DNA of 64,000 nt from Echinarachnius parma. Lineage: Eukaryota; Echinodermata; Echinoidea; Clypeasteroida; Echinarachniidae. The translations under genes were made by a program, and so were the position numbers. Location: positions 1-64,000 of the forward strand of contig JBAMJV010005500.1 in assembly GCA_037951105.1 (NCBI GenBank), given 5' to 3'. A model generated the notes under the pieces. The model ran no database searches and was not told where the DNA came from. It was given only the letters and a program-made list of their open reading frames with translations. Below, piece by piece: positions 1 to 11,500 of this stretch; the first letter of the stretch is position 1; each line of letters starts with the position of its first letter.

Positions 1-1908
1 TTTGTAGTGTGCTGCCAGCTGAAACGATTCGAGTCTACGTCCGCGTTCATCGAATACAGCGAAACTGCTTGTAAACAATAGTTGTTTTAGCGCGGCGGAC
101 GTACAAATAAATAATTCCTACATCGCTGTTTCGTCAATTGGATAAATCACTTGTTAGTGTCACACATAGACGTACCCAGGGGGGGGGGGGTCAAACCCCA
201 CCCCCCCCCCCCCCCCCCATTGACCCAAAAATTGCTGTTTTGGGGGTTTGAACGCCTCCCTTTTCAAATATTAGCCGGTCTCGACTACTTTGAAGCGGTC
301 TCGACCGTCTAAAAACTGGTCTCTACCAACTAAAACCTGGTCTCGACCGACTAAAACCTGGTGTCGACCGACTAAAACACGGTCTCGGCCCAAAGGTTAT
401 TGAAGATCTCTGGTCTCGGTCTCAAAAATTGTGAAAGTACTTGATCTCGGCTTGGAAAATTTGTTACGGACACCCCCCCCCCCCCCCCCCCCCCCCACCC
501 CCAATGAGAGGGGTTCTCAAGGTATATGGTCTCGGTCTCGAACATTTTGAAGGTACTTGGTCTCGACTTGAATTTTTTTACAAAATAACCCCCTTTAAAA
601 AATCCTGGTGTCACAGCTCAAGGTAATAAAGAGTTTTCGCAAACGCAACGGACGCATTAAAATACACTGGTGCGTAGTGGTGTATTTCCATGGACGGAAC
701 ATAATGAGTCTGTCCACTCAAGCGAGGAAACTCGATCTGCGCCTGCGTGTACCTCCAGCTAACGTCTTGTGGGGCAACTAAACTTCCGTTCCCTTCGCAC
801 GGCGGTAGCGACTGAATCGTCAATTGTGCGTGCACATGTGACCCCACATCCACTCGTCACTGCACTCTAGCTGTGGATGTGCCCGACCGATCATGGACCC
901 TACTCACTGGTGTTCTGGTAGAGTTGTTACCCCCCCCCCCCCCCCCCCTCCCCTCCCCTCCCCGAAATTAACTTAAATCATGTCTTATTTTCTATTTGAA
1001 ACCAGTGATTTAAAAAACGTATTTCTTGGGACATGATAACTCAAATTCTACTTAATGTCAAGTCAAATTGCCTTGTTATGTATGCACCAGTATTAGGATT
1101 TTGTGGTTTTGTAATTCAAACAAATTAAGACAAATAACGAATAGTATATGAATGTATACAATCACGCAATTTTTTACTCTAATTTGTTTAAATTAAGAAA
1201 GTAAAATTTAGACGGGTCAGGAACCAGGAAGAGATAAAATATGAAAACGTTCATACAAATATTTCACACCAAAGATTTTTTTTTTAAATGACATACAATG
1301 CATCAGAATAAAAACCCAGAAATCAGTAGTGCAATTTCTCAACCATTTCAGCTTGAACGATGCATGATGTAGGTACCTAGCTGGGTCTAGTTTTAAGTTT
1401 TATAAAAGCCTCGCGAAATCTCGTCGCATTCCGATGACTCAAGTTCGACTGAACAAGCAAACGAACTGGTGTGATTCACACAGATCCGAGGTCGCTATTA
1501 ATTCGCAGGCGCAAATAGCACTGTACATCAGCGAGTTCCAAAACGGGACATAGAACGGGACATATGTACAGGGAGCCAATTCAACATAATGTTGCCTAGT
1601 GTTACCCCTCCTCACTCACTCCATACTATGCCCCTTCTCCTCCCTTCTCTCAGTTCACATTGGTTACACAGCTGAATGGACACTAACAATGGCGCACGAA
1701 TTGAGAATTGCTTACTGACTCGGTTAATATTTTGAACCTGACATGGTCTCACTTATAACCTCCTAAATAAAAAACTACTCGATCAAAATTACTGTTCCTA
1801 GTATCATTTTCTTTATAAAGATGTCCTATCCCGTGGACATAGTCATCATGTGTCTGTATTATGGCAAGTACACCATTTTGTTTTTTGGGGGGCCACCCTG
1901 TATTACAG
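1..1908. other. Intron before exon 1; no coding signal seen
   Basis: No reading frame here resembles a complement exon. The block 165-620 belongs to the poly-C/GGTCTCG repeat family. The remainder is plain AT-rich sequence. A TATAAAAG at about 1401 has no supporting context. Confidence 0.6.
165..620. repeat. Poly-C / GGTCTCG repeat family, copy 1
   Basis: Starts with agacgtacccagggggg, as does the copy at 19014. It then shows C homopolymers (201-218, 473-496) and many copies of CTGGTCTCG(A/G)CC separated by short A-rich spacers with GAAAATTT-type words. Related blocks are at about 8325-8730, 19010-19660 and 63070-63310. Confidence 0.75.
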
Positions 1909-2071
1909 GCCGATCTCGGTCGAGTGATATCAACCGTCGTCTTCAGCGCTCTGTCGGGTTGCGAAAGTTCGGTAATGTGCTGGTGGAAATGGAGCCCGAG
2001 CTGGAATTGGAAGATGCGCATGAGAGATTTGACTTCAGGGAAACTTGGTTCGTTGATGAAATGTTCATACC
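1909..2071 (+). CDS. Exon 1 (of visible part): anaphylatoxin C-terminus and alpha' N-terminal region
   Basis: Acceptor tattacag, donor CC|GTAAGA; enters in phase 1, leaves in phase 2. It encodes an arginine-rich helix ending in RSVGLR-K, the place where vertebrate C3 has LGLAR and is cut by its convertase. An acidic stretch (EMEPELELED) follows, as in the N-terminus of C3b alpha', and then FRETWF, matching FPESWLW of C3. The anaphylatoxin cysteines are not here and must be in an earlier exon. Confidence 0.85.
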
Positions 2072-2486
2072 GTAAGACTTTATTCTTCTTTATCATTATT
2101 ATTGTGAATAATATATTAGTAGTACAATTGGTATTATTATTCATTCCGCCACTATCACAAAACAAGTACATCTGTAACAAAATAACGCAATTCAAATCAT
2201 ATAATAAAGTGGAGGAAGAAAACAGACAGTTACTTGTGGGCCAGGGCTCAGAAAAGTAAAATTCTTCACTGTTAAAAACAGTGTAATGATATTTTAACCC
2301 TCTCAGTGTCCTCTGAAAGGGTGTGTGGGTATATTTACAATTATTATAAACATAAGTATTATTTGTATTATCATTATTAGTATTAGTGTTATTATAAATA
2401 TTAATATTATTTGTAGTGTTGTTATTATTATAATTATCTTTATTATTATTATTATAAATATTATGATCATTTGTATTATTATTATA

Positions 2487-2546
<60 letters not shown>

Positions 2547-5500
2547 ATTATTAGTATTATTCAGTGAAGGAATGTGGTCTCATAAATTTGGGGAAGCACA
2601 CCTTTTGTATTTTTATTTGTTGTTATCCCTCAATATTGTTTTTGTAAAATTATTGGGGGATGCAATTAAGTGCAACCCCCGTAGATTAGGCACTGCTATT
2701 ATCGATATTATTATACACATTATCATTATTGATGTTGTTATTGTTATAATGATAATATTATTATTGTCTAAAAGGGAGAATGAGAACGGACAGGTTGAGG
2801 GTACGAGCACAGTACAGTATGTGGCTCCCAGTAGCATGACCGAATGGAAGTTGGCCGCAGTGAGCGTGTCTCCGAGCATGGGAATGTGTATCGATGACTC
2901 TGCATCCCTGAATGTCTTCCAGTCCTTCTTCATCCAGCTGCATATGCCGTATTCCGTCATGAGATTGGAGCAAGCTGAAATCATCGCCACCATCTTTAAC
3001 TACCGCGACTATGAAATGAATGTAAGCTTTGGAGTGAATCATTACATTTGCCAAATTCAACCAAAATCAATAGTCTTCACATTTCTCTTTTACCTAGTTG
3101 CTTGCCTTATAGTAACAGAAGCATGAAATTTATAAAGATTTAACAACGTGTCGCCCTAGTTATATAGACTTGTTAAAGGGACTTAGTAACATTGTCCAAA
3201 TCCTCAAAATAAAATTGTAATTCTAGCGGTTCCTTTATACCTTGTTGTATTCGTATTAACAATAAAATCATGGGACAGCTTTCGGTTTTTCAAATTTCCC
3301 TTTCATTACAAAGATATGTATGATTGAAGTATTTAGATAAGAAAATCTCCGGTCGAGATTTTCATCCCTGTACAAAGTGAATGCAGTGAGTTGGTGAATA
3401 TCACCCAATATCACTTTGCATTTTCGCTCATTACTTGGCCATACATTGTCCATTTGACCTGAAATTTTCACACAATACCCTGAGGACATATGAGATAACA
3501 ACAGTATACATTGCATCAACCATTCATCAGTTTTTGCACATCTCAACAAAGTTACTAGATCCCTTTAAGGTTGAATTAAAAATGTTCCAGAAGGTTTTGA
3601 TCGCAGTCAAAATCGATGGGCAGTAGGTGAGAAAATCTGGCATAAATGTTCACTTCTTTCACTTCTCTCTCTATGAGAATATCACACATCATTAAGAAGG
3701 ATCAAACAATTACGTTGGTATATGAATAAAGTCTCAAATATCACTGTATTCAATCAAATACAAACATGTTCACTCCCAAGAGAGTTTCTAGCCTTTCTAG
3801 TCTTTCTCAATGCAATGAGACTGTTCGAAGTTTTTAGAAGGTGATGGTATCTTTTACTAGTATAGGCAGCATTTTGATCATGTTATTATTATTTGGTTTT
3901 AATCATTATTATTATTATTGTTATCATTATCATTATTATGATAATTTCTCTTTATGAAGAACGTGGTGGTAAACTTCACTGTTCCTGAGGAAGGCCTGTG
4001 CACCGAGGGCCGTCCTGGCGTCCCAATCACTCGTGTTATTAATGTCCCTGCCAACAACGCAGCATCTGTATCGTTAGTTGTTCGGCCGGTAGACGTCGGG
4101 GACGGGGAATATCCCATCCGAATATCAGCTGGACCAGGATCTACCATCCAAGACAGAATCATGAAGAAGCTGCGAGTAGTTGTAAGTTTCATTGTCTATT
4201 TGTTGGTCTTTCTGTCTCTTTTTGTGCATGTATTATGTTTTTGAAACATTTGCTATATGCAAAATGTGATTATGTATTTAACAAACAATATTGTCTTACT
4301 TTAAACGTATGTCAAATCTGTGTCGAGCTGCATTTTTAATTCCATTTGTATCAATAAAAGTATTTATGTGTTGAATACTTTTGTAGACAGTGGACTGTTC
4401 ATAAAAAATTAATGATTCATAATTATTATTATTGGTATTTTGTATAATTATTACTTTTTTATTTAAATTATTATCATTATTATCTTTATTATTATTATAT
4501 TAATCAGTGTTATTATTATTAGTATTATTATTAGTAGTAGTAGTATTATTATCATTAGTATTAGTATTAGTATAATTATCTTAATTTAGTATTATCAATA
4601 TCAATATTACATTGTCATTATTAGCATTAGTGATGTTATTGGTATATGTATACATATTATTGCAGGCTCAGGGTAAAACCAAGGAGGTAGTAAGCACAGT
4701 GGTGTTGAACCCCGGTCAAGTGATGATTATCGATGAACAGCAAGACATGGCAACACAGACTCCAGCAGATCATGTTCTTGATACATGTAAGATCGTGATA
4801 AATTGAATATTGATGGTGTGATTCTAGATTGAACTTATTTATTTACACACTTTCTCAAAACAATAGCATGTGTAGAGTATTGACTATGAGGAGCACTGAT
4901 GGTGGCTATACTAAATGATAGCTATAATAATCAACATCATACTAATGATGAATTAATATTGCAGTAGCGGAGCAAGGAGAGTGAGGAGGGGAGCCTCCTG
5001 GGCCCGATCTCCTCTCGCTTAGGCTCGTCTCTTTTCTTTTCTGTTTTTGCTTGTTGCTTGCTTGTTTATAGTAGTTCTGATTTTGGGGCTTTGAATAGCT
5101 AAAATCCAAGAGCTTCCAGGGGCGGATCCAACATCCTAACGTTTCCGGGCGGATCCAACATCCAAATGCTTCTAGGAGCGGAAGCATCTTTCACTCATTC
5201 GCTGTGGCCCATTAGCCCCCCTTTATTGAACATGCCACTGTCCATTGGTGAACTTCCATATGAAAGGGATCTTGCAATATTGTTTGAATCAGGCAAACCC
5301 ACTTACAACTGTAGTGGTTCTTTCTTACCTTGCTGTTTTAATTATGAAACCAGTTTATGAAAATCACCCATTGGAGTTATCTGACTACATCATATAAACC
5401 CTTTGTAAGTTTTTGCATGTGCATGGCAGCATAAAGTTAGTGACAAGATATCTTTAATGCAGTTTTTTGACACCTGTAATGTACCCTCCTTGACACCAGA

Positions 5501-8500
5501 TGTGCGGCGAGATGGTGATGCGCAGATCCAGAAGTTTAACCTCTCCCTGCCTCAGGATTTTATCCCTGGTACTGAGTACTGCAAGGTCAGCTTAATCGGT
5601 GAGTCCCTCAATGATCGATCTTACCATGCGTGTTGATCTGAGTTTTCAATTCTGATTTTATGTTTACATGAAGCAATGAATAGTAGCAATAAAATACAGT
5701 GAGATGTAGTACATTATAGTAGTACAAACCATTAATAGACCTTTTTGTCAAACAATGGGAAAAAATTGGTCCTGTACTATAACTTATAGGCTGTGGGCCG
5801 AGGATGTTTCTTCTTTCATTCCGTGGCTGAAGAAGCAGGATGCAAGTTTGATGCATCTACAGGAAGAGCGAATAATACAGGGAAGGCTATAGCCTATAAG
5901 AAGTGAGGTTTAGGATTGAATAAGTCAGTTAAATGAAGGAAAACTTTCTAAATAACCCTAGTCGAAATAACATAGTAATAAAATATTTTTAAAATATATT
6001 AAAAATATAGTAATTTAAACAAGAAAATATAATTTCTATATATTTTTTATATATTTTTAATATATGTTTTGCTTCGTAAAAAAATAAGAAAATAGAGAAA
6101 AAATAGGTTTAAAATATTTAAAAAATATATGAAAAATATGTTTAAAATATATTTTATATATATGGTATTTGGAACGCTTAAAAATAGAGAAAAATTATAT
6201 TTTTTTTATATTTCCCACAAAATAGTAAAAAATTATAATTTTATGCTATTTTTTACGTTCCAAATACCATATATTAAAAATATATTTCTTTTATATTTCC
6301 GAAAAAATAGCTTTGAAATATAATTTTTATATATTTTGTACACATTTCAAACACAAACCTACAAATATATATTTTTAATATATTTTTTGTATAATTTTTA
6401 TATATTTTTACTATTTTTTTAATGAAATAGTGTAAAAATATAAGATTTCCTGGGAATAAAGATATTTTATTGACCCGGATCAACATACAACCTGTCTCTA
6501 CAGCAGCCAACCTGCCTATAATAATTAATAGTGGCCTCCAAAAGTGATCCTGAACTGCCTGCATTGGTAAAGAAAAACAATGTTGGTATATAGAGGTCAC
6601 TATATACTGGCCAATTCGGGAAAGTAAAATCATACAATGTATGTTGAAATTTTACTTGCCCCATTATAAAATCAACTTGCCCTCTTACTCCTAGATGAGA
6701 TTAACACATGTGAGATTACACTGTTCTCTTGTAGTACGCGTTGAACAATTATTTAGTTGCCCAATCGGGCAAGCAAACTCGACAATTCATGAAATTTTCC
6801 TTGCCTGACACCAATTTTTACTTGCCCCGGGCAAGCTGACAAGTACTAGTGTTGAGGCTGTATAGTATTAGTATATATGCTGAACATTTCTGTCATGAAT
6901 CTATTTAGTATTTCAATTTATTACAGCGCATATATATTAGATCGGCAAGTAAAAACATACATTTTGACATTCTACTTGCCCCAATGCAAAATTTACTTGC
7001 CCTCTTAGTCTTACTCTTATGTCTTACTTCTAGATGAGTTTTACATGTATGAAATTACGGTACATTGTTCTCTGATGTACCAATTATTGAGTTGCCCGAT
7101 CGGACAATGTATGATGCCCGACACGGGAGTTTTACTTGCCCCGGGCAAGCGGGCAAGTGCTAGTGTCGAGCCCTGCATATCAAGAGATATATGATATGGT
7201 CAAGCTGATTTACACATGACGTTTAGGTATAAATAGATCTGATCGAAAATGACTGACATATCATATATCAAGCCTCCACATGCACTAACTGTTTTCTCAA
7301 CTAGCCCTTTCGGGCAAGTAAAAACATACATTTTGACATTTTACTTGCCCCAATACAAAATTTACTTGCCCTCTTAGCAGTCTGAGTTTAACATGTATGA
7401 AATCACATTGTTAATTCTCTGGTACTTTTACAATTATTTAGTTGCCCGATCGGGCAAGCAAACTGAACAATTTATGATATTTTACTTGCCCGACACCGAG
7501 TTTGACTTGCCCTGGGCAAGCGGGCAAGTGGTAGTGTCGAGCCCTGCATATATATTCAAGAGTATATGATGGTTAAGCTGATTTTCACATGCCATTTAGG
7601 TAACTAAATTAATTATTATACTGACATGAAATGTAATAGGTGGGACAGTAGAATAATTTGAGGGAAAACACAAGATAATTAATCATATGAATTAGCTAGT
7701 CATGACATTATTCTAAGATGGAATGGGTGATATACTGTTCACAATGAGAGGTGCATGCATGTGAAAAGAAACAAGTAATATGAAAGTAAAATCTTACCCA
7801 GTAAAATAGGTGAATATATAGTGCAGCCATGCTGAATTCACCTTAGTAAAGCAGTATTTCGCTACGAAAATGTATTTTACACAATTTTGTCCCAAATATT
7901 CCATTAACTTCCTATTATATTTTACGCAATTAAAATTCGACTTTATAACAGCTTATTTTTAAATAAACCGGGCACTAACCAAAGGATAATTAAATAAACT
8001 TTTTTATATATCACATGCGGAATCACACAAAGTCATGCAGCTTTTTATTAATTGAATTCAAGAATAGAGGAAACTGACTAGAAATATTTTAAATGATTGA
8101 AAATGAGCAAAGAATAATAGGCTTTGCCGGGGAATCAAACCCGACACCTCCAGATTGCTAGACCGGTGCTCAACAACGTGGCCAGTTCTGGCATAATTAT
8201 GCTTTCTGGCATAATTTTGACCCTTTTGGCATCTGGCATTATGCCTGGCATAATTTTACGAATTTTACGAAAAATTTGACGAATTCTGGCATAATTTGAT
8301 CCTTTTTAGCATAATTCTGGCTCGAAGATCATGGTCTCGGCCTCGGAATTTGTGTAAAAATCCTGGTCTTGCCTCGAAAATTTGGGACTGGACCTGGTCT
8401 CGGTCTCAAAAACGTCGAAAATTCTCATTCTAGGCTTTGAAAAATTTCTACGACTACCCCCCCCCCCCCCCCCCCCCCCCCCCGCTTACAGGATTCCCAA

Positions 8501-11500
8501 CCAATGGGTCCTGGTCTAGACCTTGATAATTTGGAACTGGAGACCTGGTCTAGGCCTCGAACCTCGAAAATTTGGGACGGGACCAGGTCTTGGCTTCGAA
8601 AATTTTCTACGACTACTTACCCCCCCCCCCCCCCCCCCCCCCCGCTTACAGGATTTTTCTCAACCAATGGGTCCTGGTCTTGGCCTCAAAATTTCCTGGT
8701 CTCGGCTCCGAAATAGGGTTTGGAATAATTTTTGGCGATATAGCATAATTTTCGCTGCTCTCCTAGCATAATTGTATTTTTTTCACTGGCCACACTGGTG
8801 CTCAACCATTGAGCCACGAATGCTCTTGAATAGGGGACGTTCCCATGAAACCCTTTTCCTTGCTCGATAACTCAAAAGCTATATAAACCGGGCACTAGCC
8901 CAAAGATAATTAAATCAACTTTTCTAGAGAACGTTTTTTTTTATGGGACCATCCCCCATTCAAGAGTCTTCGTGGCTCAATGGTTGAGCACCGGTCGAGA
9001 AATCCGGAGGTCTCGGGTTTGATTCCCGGCGAAGCCTATTTTTCTTTGCGCTTATTTGTTTTCTTCTTTTTTCAATGAGCTTATTTTTATGTATGAACTG
9101 ATTGTTGTGAGACATGCAGGAATATAATATATAAAGAAAGAAAGAAAGAAATGTCGTTTTAAGTACACTTTCACCTTGTATCGTCTGCTCCCGCTCTCCT
9201 CTGTCTGTGGCTCAAACCAGCGTGTGGTATACTATACTGCGCTGCGATCTTCGCCTCGCACCCGGGTTTACAGGCAGTTCAATTAAGGAATATGTATAAC
9301 TTTGAATATCCAAGGTATCCCTTGTAAAAAAAAAGTACCTTGGAAGTACCATGGTACAACCATGGTAGTACCATGGCACTTCCATGGTACAACCATGGTA
9401 GTACCATGGTACTTCCATGGTACTTTCATGGTACATTGTACCATGGTACTTTTGATGGTACTACCATTGATTGTACTACCATGGTACTTCTGATGGTACT
9501 ACCGTGGTACTATTTATGGTACTACCATGGTACTTGTCATGTTACTATCATGCATAAACTTTTCAGGCAATATGACAGCAGCATGTAAATCTTTAACAGT
9601 ATGGAATTAAGGGCATATAGGATTGTGGGCATAAACAAACTGTTGCATTTTGTATACCAGATTTTTGGAAATGACCCCAAAACGCAAAAGATTTGTTTCT
9701 ATGTAAAAAGATTTTAAAATCTTCTTTGTTTTCTTTTAAGGTTTTCAAAGAAAATTTGATATATATTATCTCAACAAAGAATTCAAGAGTTAGCAGGTTT
9801 TACCTGTATGTTACATGCTACAAATGGCATATCAAAACCTTTTTTTTTACTGAGGTCTTATATACACTCTTCCTAAAGGCCTTCCACACATAACAGGATA
9901 GAATAGTATGATCAACATCACAGATACACAAACTACAAACAACACACTTCACCCATCACTCAAGTCTATAAGCTCTCTTTTAATTTTGGTTCCAAGAACA
10001 GCTGCATCAACTCTGCCTAAACGTATATTGAAAAGGGCTTTTGGCCATCCTGAAGCTAATAATTCCTCTCATTTATTTATTTCTAACTATTTTAAAATAA
10101 CCTAAATGAGTTGAATTTTGCTGAATGCTTTGTCTTTTTTCCCATTAGATCCAACTCCGAGTTGACAGTAGCTTCACTACATGTACCTAAATTCACATTA
10201 AGAATGTCAGAATTGCAGTTACACACACACACGTTATCACTTTGTCCCAAGTTCAGCCATTTAATACAGAGATATGTTAACAAATGAAACCTGTAAGCTG
10301 ATCATTTCCTGAACAGTTTATTATAATTCATTTCAAGCTACGATGTATTGTACATTGTTAAATTATTGACTAGATATTTTAAAATGAAGCAGCATGTCAT
10401 GTTTTGTGATTAACTCCATTAAGGTTTTGTGTGTGTGTGTAAAGCATGTTTAATAGCATCCACTTCCCATAAATGTTTTTGACTTAGATATTAATTAACC
10501 TTAATTTGAAGAAATTTAAAGGTTTTACAAAATAAATATTTTTGAACGAGGTAAAGTCTTTAATAAAGAAAACCAAAACCCAAGTATCTTTGTTCATTTA
10601 AAAAATGAATAATAAAAAAAAACATTTCAATGATAGTTTGAGGAAAGTTAGATAACCCACTGTATCTCTGTCGTGGAAGCACTTAAGCACTTAGGGCATT
10701 ACAAATATAAGACTATTCCGTTTTGTATCTCCTTTTCCAACAGCATATCAACATTTAAATCTAAAAATCGATGGAGTTTCACACCTAGCAACCTTTATCA
10801 TAAATGTTTGAATAATACTGCATGTGTACATTTTTACTGCCACAATTACAATTTGTATTTTCATATGGCAGATGCTAGAAAGAAAATATAATTTGGCAAA
10901 ATCAATGACCTTTTACATTTTACCAATGGTAGTTAAGTATAGTATCAGTATATACATACACCTCTTTTGAAAGGAAGTTGTCTTTGAATGCATCCTTGGA
11001 AGCCAATTCCAGTCGGTGATCTACCCAATGTATGCCTAAGAGACATGGCACCTCTGCAGCCAGTTTAGCAAAGACGCCTTCTCTACACCCAAAGTTCACG
11101 CTTGCACCATCAGCGCAGAAGTTAATCAAGTTGTTCTTCCAGTCTTGGATGCTGCGTTGCTGAAACGTTGTATTCAGCGCCATTATAATCCTGTTTGCAT
11201 TTGCACTCAGTGCGATAACATGAGAACAATTGCAAAGGAGGGCACTCGCATGAAGAACCATGTTCGTGAAACACCACCCTCAAGGTACTTCACGTACATC
11301 AACTCCTTTTCAGAAGTACTCCTATCTGTGCTGCCGTCAATAAGGATGCTCATGTACCGTGCGTTCCGGACGGCATCGTCTTCGCCACTCATGATGTCAT
11401 CTGCCAATAAGTCGGTGAAGGTGTGGGCCTGCACTGGGTTGCGGTATGCGGATCCAAGTTCCACACCATGGGGCTTCACCAGGCTGACCAGGGATGGAAA

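Noticed and set aside
611-853. 80-codon minus-strand ORF as a host gene exon
   Set aside because: No recognisable motif, no second exon and no supported splice sites.
1749-2195. 148-codon minus-strand ORF
   Set aside because: It lies across exon 1 and its intron on the opposite strand; the plus-strand reading is clearly the complement exon.
2303-2567. ORFs of poly-Ile/Met on both strands
   Set aside because: Pure translation of the ATT microsatellite.
6605-7552. CRISPR-like array
   Set aside because: Units are about 250 bases, only three, diverged throughout and with palindromes inside; the DNA is eukaryotic.
8968-9038. Functional tRNA gene
   Set aside because: Box A and B look fair, but the anticodon loop lacks U33 and the stem pairs poorly; it is mirrored by another copy, which indicates a repeat.
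9212-9588. ORFs rich in PWYYHGST-type repeats
   Set aside because: Translation of the CCATGGTA minisatellite; no start context or homology.
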